A DNA stretch of 7,023 nt, taken from Bacteroidota bacterium. Its GTDB lineage: Bacteria > Bacteroidota > Ignavibacteria > UBA10030. The stretch spans positions 1 to 7,023 of the forward strand of contig JALONE010000222.1 of the NCBI GenBank assembly GCA_025455125.1, in the 5' to 3' direction. Positions 1 to 5,818 of the stretch are shown here, piece by piece. Numbering within the stretch: position 1 is the stretch's first letter; each line of letters begins with the position of its first letter. The notes under the pieces were generated by a model that worked only from the letters and a program-made list of their open reading frames with translations, made no database searches and had not been told where the DNA came from. Position numbers and translations under genes: made by a program.

Positions 1-1
1 G

Positions 2-520
2 ATCACGTATTGGTTCGGCAGCTCGGACTCCGTCTATGCGGTAAAGACGGTTTCGGATCAGCAGATCGCGTTGGAACTGGATGTCCGGACGGGTGTGATC
101 CGCCGCGAGTATTCTGATTCGCTCGAGGAGTTATATCGTCTGCAGAAAACTCTTCTGAACGCGAATGAGTCGTTTGCGCTTCCGCGTCCATTGGATGAAG
201 AGGAACTTCCTGAAGCAGTCATTCGACGCATGCGTACGATCGACGCGCGTTTCGAGGTGATTGGTGATCTGGAGGGGATTCGACTTCGCGACCGGGTCGT
301 CTATAATCGGTACACGCGGAATGCACAGAATCCGGGAATGATGCCCGCGCTGACGAACCGGATTTACATCGTCGATTGCGCGAGCGGACGGCTGCTCCAT
401 GCCGATGTGCTGGATACGTCCGCTCATATTCCAGTACCGGATTCGTTCTTTGTGAAGGATGCAAGACTGTACTACATCAAGGACGGAAAGGCCCTTACGG
501 CGATCTCGCTCTGGAAGTGA
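2..520 (+). CDS. C-terminal part of an unrecognised protein, possibly a beta-propeller (5' end outside window)
   Basis: The frame is open from base 2 and ends at a TGA at 518-520, giving 172 residues; the true start lies upstream of the window. An in-frame TTG at 71 could be taken for a start, but coding continues before it (ITYWFGSSDSVYAVKTV...) and no ribosome-binding site precedes it. The visible part alternates short beta-like stretches ending in aromatic or hydrophobic pairs with turns, for example residues around RIYIVDCASGRLLHADVL and the closing ARLYYIKDGKALTAISLWK. That pattern resembles the last blades of a six-bladed beta-propeller, as in BF3164/DUF4221-type lipoproteins of Bacteroidota, but no diagnostic motif is present and the fold call is a weak inference. 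A charged, probably helical insert lies at about residues 38-80. No signal peptide can be assessed. It is followed after 34 nt by the PhzF-family gene on the same strand, probably in the same operon. Confidence 0.75.
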   Translation: MTYWFGSSDSVYAVKTVSDQQIALELDVRTGVIRREYSDSLEELYRLQKTLLNANESFALPRPLDEEELPEAVIRRMRTIDARFEVIGDLEGIRLRDRVVYNRYTRNAQNPGMMPALTNRIYIVDCASGRLLHADVLDTSAHIPVPDSFFVKDARLYYIKDGKALTAISLWK

Positions 521-545
521 GTACGCAACTTGATTCTTCAAGGTC

Positions 546-554
546 GGAGGTGAT
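546..554 (+). promoter_or_regulatory. Strong ribosome-binding site of the PhzF-family gene
   Basis: GGAGGTGAT lies directly before the ATG at 555 and is a full nine-base complement of the usual 16S rRNA 3' end (ATCACCTCC). The GGAGG core is 4 nt from the start codon, which is close but workable. It fixes the start of the downstream gene at 555. Confidence 0.7.
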
Positions 555-1478
555 ATGGCACTCTATCGATTGAAGCACGTTGATGCTTTCACAAGCACTC
601 CGTTCAAGGGAAATCCGGCGGGCGTCCTCGTCGATGCTCGGGGCCTGCGTGAGGACGTGATGCAGATGATCGCAAGCGAAATGAACCTCTCGGAGACGGC
701 ATTCATCTTGCCCCCGTCGCGCAAGGACGCGGACATACGTATCCGCTGGTTCACGCCCACGGAGGAGGTGCCGCTCTGCGGGCATGCGACGATCGCGGGG
801 TTTCATGCCCTGGCCGAAGAAGGGCTTGCCGGAATGAGTTCGAACGGACAGCATTACTTCCGCCTGGAAACCCGGAGCGGCATTCTCCGCGTCAAGGTTG
901 AGAAGAACTTCAAAGGAATCAGCGTTGAGTTCGATCTCCCAATCCCGAAGTTTCACAGGCTGAAGCAGCCGCCGACAGACGTTCTAAGGGCATTGGGGAT
1001 TCAGCGCCGCGATCTCATCCCCGGCATGCCGATCGTCAAAGATCTCTATCTTTACATACCGGTTCAGAGGCTTTCAATGCTGAAGAAGATACGACCGCAG
1101 TTCGATGATCTGGGGTCGCTCCTTCGGCGCAAGAAGCTGATGGGAGTGTGTGTCTTTTCACTCCAAACGGTCGATGCAGCCTCGGCAGTCCATTCGCGGT
1201 TCTTCGCCCCTTCGTTCGGGATCAACGAAGATCCCGTCACGGGCTCAGCCAACGGCCCGCTCGGCGTGTACCTGGAATTGTTCGGTTCCCGTCAGGGGCG
1301 CCGCATTCCGGTTCGGGACCTTCCCGATGGTCGAAGAGAATACGTGGGTGAACAGGGGGATATCATCGGACGGCCAGGCCGTGTGCGCGTTCGTGTGGAG
1401 CGGAAAAATGGCGGGGTCGAACGAGTGAGCATCACAGGTGAAGCGGTGACGGTGTGTACGGCAACGATGACCATGTAG
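555..1478 (+). CDS. PhzF-family isomerase/epimerase-like protein
   Basis: A complete 307-residue protein, close to the usual 260-310 of the family. Members have two similar halves with a diaminopimelate-epimerase fold and catalyse cofactor-free isomerisation; PhzF itself acts in phenazine synthesis, but most homologues have no known substrate. N-terminal signatures are present: VDAFTSTPFKGNPAGV (residues 9-24), NLSETAF with the presumed general acid/base Glu47, and RWFTPTEEVPLCGHAT (64-79). The C-terminal half has NEDPVTGSA at about 224-232. Glu47, His77, Asp226 and Ser231 match by motif the catalytic-site residues described for PhzF (Glu45, His74, Asp208, Ser213). After GSA the sequence is NGPLGVYL, where the family usually has HCxLxxYW, so the edge of the pocket differs. 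No signal peptide, so cytoplasmic. No phenazine gene is visible nearby, so a phenazine role is not supported. The start is fixed by a strong ribosome-binding site; the stop overlaps the next gene's ribosome-binding site. Confidence 0.93.
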   Translation: MALYRLKHVDAFTSTPFKGNPAGVLVDARGLREDVMQMIASEMNLSETAFILPPSRKDADIRIRWFTPTEEVPLCGHATIAGFHALAEEGLAGMSSNGQHYFRLETRSGILRVKVEKNFKGISVEFDLPIPKFHRLKQPPTDVLRALGIQRRDLIPGMPIVKDLYLYIPVQRLSMLKKIRPQFDDLGSLLRRKKLMGVCVFSLQTVDAASAVHSRFFAPSFGINEDPVTGSANGPLGVYLELFGSRQGRRIPVRDLPDGRREYVGEQGDIIGRPGRVRVRVERKNGGVERVSITGEAVTVCTATMTM

Positions 1479-1481
1479 GAG
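1476..1481 (+). promoter_or_regulatory. Stop codon/ribosome-binding site overlap before the Fe-S oxidoreductase gene
   Basis: TAGGAG contains the TAG stop of the PhzF-family gene (1476-1478) and the AGGAG core (1477-1481) serving the ATG at 1492, with a 10-nt spacer. This supports 1492 over the in-frame ATG at 1501, which would be 19 nt away. The arrangement suggests translational coupling. Confidence 0.6.
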
Positions 1482-1491
1482 ATCTGGGCCC

Positions 1492-3240
1492 ATGTTTCCG
1501 ATGAAGAGCATCGTCTTTCTGGTCGTGCTGATCGGCGCATTCGGAGTATTTGCCTTCAACGTCCGCCGATTGATCACGAACCTTCGGATTGGAAAGCCGG
1601 AGAACCGATTGGATAGCATCGGAGCACGCCTTGGACGGACGTTCCGAATCGCGATCGGCCAATCGAAGCTCTTCCGCGAAACGATGCCGGGTTTCATGCA
1701 CGCGTTCATCTTCTGGGGATTCTGCGTTCTGCTCACTGCGGTCATCGAGTCGATCGGCGAAGGGCTCATCCCGCAGTTCTCGCTCCGTCTGCTCGGTCCG
1801 GTGTTTCCACCCCTCGCGTTCCTGCAGGATCTGTTTGTGGGACTCGTCATCGTCGGCGTCTTCCTGGCGCTGTTCCGGCGCCTCGTTCTGAGGCCAAAGC
1901 GGCTGCAGGTGGAAGGACATGGTCAGATGGATGCGATCCTCATCCTTTCGATGATCCTCCTCATTATGTTGAGCACGCTTGGCCAGAACGCGACGCGCGG
2001 GCTGCTGTCTGTTCCTGACGAAGGACGCTTTCTCTCCGCCTGGATCGCTCCGGCCTTTGTCGGCACGGCGACTGAAACCCTCCAGATGCTGTTCGAGGTG
2101 TTCTGGTGGCTGCATATCGGACTGGTGCTGGCATTCCTCAACTACCTCCCGTATTCGAAACATCTCCATGTCTTGACCTCGATTCCCAACGTCTTCTTGA
2201 GCTCGACGAAACCACGCGGTGCGCTGAAGCCGATCGATCTCGAAGCGGAGGGGGTCGAGAAGTATGGCGCGACGGATATCGAGGATTTGACGTGGAAGCA
2301 ATTGCTGGATGGATACACCTGCACGGAATGCGGTCGCTGCACGGCAGCGTGCCCGGCACATACGACCGGCAAACTCCTCTCGCCGCGGAAGATCATTGTC
2401 GACATCCGTCACCGACTAGCTGAGAAGTCTCCCTACGTTCTCGATGCGAAACGGGTGCCGCCCGCCGGGGAAGGGAAAGGACCGCTGGAAAAGGGGCTGG
2501 TGCACGACTACATCACGGCCGAAGAGCTCTTCGCCTGTACGACCTGCATGGCGTGCGTGCAGGAGTGTCCTGTGAACATCGAGCACGTTGATGCGATCGT
2601 CGACATGCGGCGCAGCCTGGTGCTGATGGAATCGAACTTCCCGGCGGAAGTGCAGACGGTGTTCCGCAATCTCGAGAACAACGGAAGCCCGTGGGCGTTT
2701 CCAGCGTCGAGTCGCATGGACTGGGCGGAAGGAATGGAGGTCCCCCTCATCGCACAGGCGCCCGATGCGGAGGTGTTGTTCTGGGTTGGCTGCGCCGGAG
2801 CGTTCGACGCCCGGTATCAGAAAGTGACGCGTGCCTTTGCGCGCTTGATGAAGGAGGCCGGCATCAAATTCGCGGTGTTGGGGCATGAGGAAAAGTGCAC
2901 GGGAGATTCGGCGCGACGCATCGGCAATGAGTATCTCGCGCAGATGCTCATGAAGGAGAACATCGCCACGCTGAACGGCTATAGCGTGAAGACCATCGTT
3001 GCGACATGTCCGCACTGCTTCAACATGCTCCGCAACGAATATCCGCAATTTGGGGGGAACTACACGGTCATCCATCACACCGATTTCCTCGTGCAGTTGA
3101 TCAATCAAGGACGTCTGAAGGTCAGCCACGATCAGGTCGCATCGGTGACATTCCATGATTCCTGTTACCTCGGCCGCTACAATGATGTGTACGATCAGCC
3201 GAGAAACGTGCTGAGTGCAACGGGTATTGGAAACGGGTGA
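1492..3240 (+). CDS. EtfD/FadF-like membrane Fe-S oxidoreductase, C-terminus lost by frame break
   Basis: This 582-residue frame encodes a membrane-bound Fe-S oxidoreductase of the HdrD/GlpC-like type. In order it has a NarI-like membrane domain with about five helices (near 7-24, 68-90, 108-128, 148-164, 202-220), two ferredoxin-type 4Fe-4S motifs (Cys277/280/283/287 and Cys349/352/355/359), a first CCG domain (Cys434, then KCTGD with Cys469, then TCPHC at 505-509) and the start of a second (HDSCYLG, Cys558). His70, His208, His224 and His226 are candidate b-haem ligands. Relatives EtfD (mycobacteria) and FadF (bacilli) are thought to pass electrons from electron-transfer flavoprotein to menaquinone during fatty-acid oxidation; that role here is inferred from architecture, and no etfAB is in view. 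The frame ends at TGA 3238-3240, soon after PRNVLSATG. The second CCG and its CxxC are missing; the CxxC lies downstream in another frame. The family normally runs without a break, so this copy is truncated or the sequence is faulty. Confidence 0.88.
   Translation: MFPMKSIVFLVVLIGAFGVFAFNVRRLITNLRIGKPENRLDSIGARLGRTFRIAIGQSKLFRETMPGFMHAFIFWGFCVLLTAVIESIGEGLIPQFSLRLLGPVFPPLAFLQDLFVGLVIVGVFLALFRRLVLRPKRLQVEGHGQMDAILILSMILLIMLSTLGQNATRGLLSVPDEGRFLSAWIAPAFVGTATETLQMLFEVFWWLHIGLVLAFLNYLPYSKHLHVLTSIPNVFLSSTKPRGALKPIDLEAEGVEKYGATDIEDLTWKQLLDGYTCTECGRCTAACPAHTTGKLLSPRKIIVDIRHRLAEKSPYVLDAKRVPPAGEGKGPLEKGLVHDYITAEELFACTTCMACVQECPVNIEHVDAIVDMRRSLVLMESNFPAEVQTVFRNLENNGSPWAFPASSRMDWAEGMEVPLIAQAPDAEVLFWVGCAGAFDARYQKVTRAFARLMKEAGIKFAVLGHEEKCTGDSARRIGNEYLAQMLMKENIATLNGYSVKTIVATCPHCFNMLRNEYPQFGGNYTVIHHTDFLVQLINQGRLKVSHDQVASVTFHDSCYLGRYNDVYDQPRNVLSATGIGNG
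3219..3238 (+). repeat. 7-bp direct repeat AACGGGT at the frame break
   Basis: AACGGGT occurs at 3219-3225 and again at 3232-3238, 13 bp apart from start to start, exactly where the oxidoreductase gene changes frame and lacks family sequence. Short repeats can promote slippage deletions or assembly collapse. Such a repeat could also occur by chance in this GC-rich sequence. Confidence 0.45.
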
Positions 3241-3416
3241 ATGTGGAGCGCACAGAAGAAGCACTGGCGACAAACGCCGACGTCATCGGCACTGCTTGTC
3301 CGTTCTGCATGACAATGATGGAAGATGGAGTCAAAGCGGCAGGTGCCGTTGAGCGTGTACAGGTGAAGGATGTGGCGGAGGTGCTGGAATCGTCGGTGAT
3401 CAAGAATTCTTCGTAG
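3219..3416 (+). pseudogene. Displaced C-terminal fragment of the EtfD/FadF-like oxidoreductase
   Basis: In the frame that ends at TAG 3414-3416, the sequence reads NGYWKRVNVERTEEALATN followed by ADVIGTACPFCMTMMEDGVKAA, and ends in VAEVLESSVIKNSS. This is the usual C-terminus of the second CCG domain of the same protein family, with its closing cysteine pair in CPFC (3297-3308). It follows directly on the truncated upstream frame but is in a different phase. The segment that normally joins the two, containing CCGAGGGRMW or similar, is absent from all frames: only 23 nt separate the PRNVL codons from VNVER where about 105-110 nt are expected from memory of the family. There is a GTG at 3237 but no ribosome-binding site, so independent translation is unlikely. 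The exact left limit is arbitrary. The combined ruined gene spans 1492-3416. Confidence 0.8.
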
Positions 3417-3419
3417 GAA
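3414..3419 (+). promoter_or_regulatory. Stop codon/ribosome-binding site overlap before the DUF5686 gene
   Basis: TAGGAA joins the TAG at 3414-3416, which is the stop of the intact oxidoreductase frame, to an AGGAA motif 7 nt before the ATG at 3427. It mirrors the TAGGAG upstream at 1476. It implies that the ancestral oxidoreductase gene was translated through to 3416 and coupled to the next gene. Confidence 0.55.
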
Positions 3420-3426
3420 CCGGCGC

Positions 3427-5742
3427 ATGATCCGCATCCTGTTGGTCTTCGCGGCCTTGATGCTCAACGCCGGCCCGTCGCTCCTCGGGCAGTCGTTCGT
3501 CGTCACGGGGACAGTGCGCGACGCGGTCACGCGCGAGCCGCTCGCCGCCGCGACGATCCGCATCGCGGGAACACCCCGTGGCACGATCACGAATGCGGCC
3601 GGGGAATTTCTCCTCTCGCTTGATTCCGATTCCGCACTGCTGCGCATCAGCTACGTCGGCTATCGCACCGACTCCGCTGCCGTCGCCTCTCCGCAGCCTG
3701 AACCGCTGACGATTCTCCTGCACCCTGTGCCGATCAGGATGGCCGAGGTCGTCGTCACCGGCGAAGACCCGGCGATGGGGATCATGCGGAAGGTGATCGC
3801 CGGGAAGAAGCGTTGGACGGAGGGCCTGCAGTCATATCGGTTCGATGCGTTCACACGCCAGGTGATCCGGCGCGACACGGCCATCGCGCAGATCACCGAA
3901 TCCTATACCACGGGATATTGGCAGGCGGGAGATACGCTGCGCGAGGTCATCCGCCAAAGACGGCAAACGGAGAATGTTCCGGTGGACCGGAACTTCGCCA
4001 GCGTTGGCGGCATCGTAAACATGTATGATGATGATATCAAGCTGGCGGGTTACACGTTCGTCGGACCGACGTCCGTTGAAGCGTTTGACTACTATGATTT
4101 CCGTCTGGAGGGAACGCGGCTTCGCGACGACCGGGAGGTCTTTCTCATCAAGCTCGAACCGCGTTCGCGCAGCACGCCGCTGTTTCGCGGAACCATCGGC
4201 GTCATCGATGACGATTACGCGCTCGTCGATGTCTCCGTCACTCCGAACGAGGCCGTCGTCTTTCCGCTTGTGCGGTCGCTCGACCTGCGCTACGCGCAGC
4301 AGTTTCAAAAATTCGAATCACGCTACTGGCTCCCGATCGATATCCGGATTCTTGCGCAACTCGAGATCGGCGTTCCCGGACTCAAGTTCCCGCGCATTGG
4401 GATCGAGGCGAGTTCCTCGATGTACGAGTACCGCGTCAATCTCCCTCTGCCTGATTCAGTCGCCAAACAGCCTCGCCGACTGGTGCTGAAAGAAGCCGAC
4501 CAACTGGATTCGCTCTTCTGGAGTGAACATCAAGTTCTGCCGCTCACCTCAGAAGAACGAACCGCATACAGCACGTTGGACAGCAGCCAGACCCTGCAGA
4601 AGCAATTCACGCCCGGCGGCCCTCTCAGCAATGTCGATGCGATCCAGGGAAGTCTGTTGGGCTATCTTGACCCTCGCTTCAATCGGGTTGAAGGGTGGTA
4701 TTTGGGCCTGCAGCATGAACACGACTCCTTGATCGGACCTGTAAATGTGATCTGGAATGTCGGCTATGGCGTTGCCGATCGTCGATGGAAGGGAGGAGTG
4801 ACGTTGGAAGTGCCGATCGATTCTGAAAACCGGTTCTTTGCGACCGGGTCGGTATTCGACGACATCAACACCTCGCCACAAGAACTGTTTCAATTTCCGC
4901 TCTCGGGCATGCTTGCGGCGCTCTTTTCAAAACGGGATTATTGGGACTATCATTACGCTCGTGGCTGGTCCGTGGGAATGCGGACCCGACCGGATCATGC
5001 CTGGCACGCGGAATTGCACTACCGACGGACCCAGGAGTCCACGGCCCGGAAGAACACGGATTTCAGCATTCTGTATCGGAGCGAGATCTTTCGGCCGAAT
5101 CCCATTGCCGAGGAGGGGACCTTCTCCAGTATCGTCGCACATCTGTGTCTCGGCAGGCATAGTCCGATCCCCGGAATCCTGTTGTCCGATTTCGTCGAAC
5201 TCGACATAGAGCGTGGGGGAACGGAATTTGGCGGTGACTTCGATTTCAAGCGACTTCTCGTGCAGGCGGAATGGCATCCGCCGACGTTCCTTCGACGTTC
5301 ACTGACGCCGGCACGGTTCTCGTTTCGTGTTGATGTGGGAGCCGGTTGGAATGTCCCCATCCAGCGATTGGTGGCACTGGAAAGCGCCTTGAGCGGCTAT
5401 GGGCCGTACGGCACCTTCCGTGTCGTCGAACCGCGGGAATTCGTCGGAGATCGGTCGGTCGCGCTGTTCGTCGAGCACAATTTCCGAGCCATGCCCTTCT
5501 ACTGGTTGAATATCCCCGCGCTGTACCGATCATCGATCGATTTTGTCATCTTCGCTAACGGCGGGAAGACATGGTGGACGTCGGACACATATCGCTCGCT
5601 GTATCCCGACCAACCAGACTGGTATATCGAGGTCGGTGCGGGGCTCGGCAGGATCCTTGGCTTCCTGCGCGTCGATGTGACGCGACGCTTCACACCTCCA
5701 AGCAGCCTTGCCGTCACTGCCTCGCTGACGTCACCGCTGTAG
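3427..5742 (+). CDS. Outer-membrane DUF5686 protein with N-terminal CarboxypepD_reg-like domain
   Basis: A complete 771-residue protein. It opens with a secretion signal (MIR, then a hydrophobic run to about residue 20, probable cleavage near LLGQ-S). Residues 25 to about 108 form a CarboxypepD_reg-like beta-sandwich, with VTGTVRDAVTREPLAAATIRI, a GTITNAAGEFLL stretch and ISYVGYRTD. After a linker (MAEVVVTGEDPA) comes the DUF5686 signature region, with GEDPAMGIMRKVIAGKKRW, where family members typically show ENPAYxIMRKVIxxK. The rest, to the C-terminus, is rich in alternating polar/aromatic strands typical of an outer-membrane barrel (for example WYLGLQHEHD, YWDYHYARGWSVGMRTRP, RSVALFVEHNF). 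No TonB plug domain is visible, although the N-terminus is shared with SusC/TonB receptors. The function of DUF5686 is not known; the cell-surface location is inferred. The final residue is Leu, not the terminal Phe or Tyr usual for barrel insertion. It starts 10 nt after the oxidoreductase remnant. Confidence 0.9.
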   Translation: MIRILLVFAALMLNAGPSLLGQSFVVTGTVRDAVTREPLAAATIRIAGTPRGTITNAAGEFLLSLDSDSALLRISYVGYRTDSAAVASPQPEPLTILLHPVPIRMAEVVVTGEDPAMGIMRKVIAGKKRWTEGLQSYRFDAFTRQVIRRDTAIAQITESYTTGYWQAGDTLREVIRQRRQTENVPVDRNFASVGGIVNMYDDDIKLAGYTFVGPTSVEAFDYYDFRLEGTRLRDDREVFLIKLEPRSRSTPLFRGTIGVIDDDYALVDVSVTPNEAVVFPLVRSLDLRYAQQFQKFESRYWLPIDIRILAQLEIGVPGLKFPRIGIEASSSMYEYRVNLPLPDSVAKQPRRLVLKEADQLDSLFWSEHQVLPLTSEERTAYSTLDSSQTLQKQFTPGGPLSNVDAIQGSLLGYLDPRFNRVEGWYLGLQHEHDSLIGPVNVIWNVGYGVADRRWKGGVTLEVPIDSENRFFATGSVFDDINTSPQELFQFPLSGMLAALFSKRDYWDYHYARGWSVGMRTRPDHAWHAELHYRRTQESTARKNTDFSILYRSEIFRPNPIAEEGTFSSIVAHLCLGRHSPIPGILLSDFVELDIERGGTEFGGDFDFKRLLVQAEWHPPTFLRRSLTPARFSFRVDVGAGWNVPIQRLVALESALSGYGPYGTFRVVEPREFVGDRSVALFVEHNFRAMPFYWLNIPALYRSSIDFVIFANGGKTWWTSDTYRSLYPDQPDWYIEVGAGLGRILGFLRVDVTRRFTPPSSLAVTASLTSPL

Positions 5743-5752
5743 GGAGTGTTCC

Positions 5753-5783
5753 TTGCATTTCCCTCCTTCCTTTGGTACGTTGA
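5753..5783 (+). promoter_or_regulatory. Possible weak promoter of the M1 peptidase gene
   Basis: The 76-nt gap at 5743-5818 is the largest in the window. It has TTGC at 5753-5756, then 19 nt, then TACGTTGA at 5776-5783. This loosely resembles the Bacteroidota -33/-7 arrangement TTTG-N19-TANNTTTG, with several mismatches. No terminator hairpin is visible in the gap, so read-through from the DUF5686 gene is equally possible. Confidence 0.2.
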
Positions 5784-5809
5784 TACGCTTTCGAGACCGC
5801 ATTTCTGTC

Positions 5810-5816
5810 GGAGGAA
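5810..5816 (+). promoter_or_regulatory. Ribosome-binding site of the M1 peptidase gene
   Basis: GGAGGAA lies just before the ATG at 5819, with 4 nt between the GGAGG core and the start codon. It sets the start of the peptidase, which is followed at once by a good signal peptide. Confidence 0.65.
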
Positions 5817-5818
5817 CG

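Noticed and set aside
555..1478. Phenazine biosynthesis role for the PhzF-like gene
   Set aside because: No other phenazine gene is visible, and PhzF-family proteins are widespread in bacteria that make no phenazines.
1432..2412. Long antisense frame of 326 residues on the minus strand
   Set aside because: It lies opposite clear membrane and Fe-S coding sequence, has a charged, low-hydrophobicity composition typical of antisense frames in GC-rich genes, and matches no family I know.
3226..3240. Programmed ribosomal frameshift in the oxidoreductase gene
   Set aside because: There is no proper slippery heptamer (only A AAC GGG), and no frame around the junction encodes the missing CCG segment, so a shift alone could not restore the protein.
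2416..3273. Antisense frame of 285 residues on the minus strand
   Set aside because: It lies opposite the ferredoxin and CCG domains, whose motifs are clear on the + strand. It has a His/Arg-rich shadow composition and no ribosome-binding site that I could see.
5743..5818. Rho-independent terminator between the DUF5686 and M1 genes
   Set aside because: No stable inverted repeat followed by a T-run is visible.
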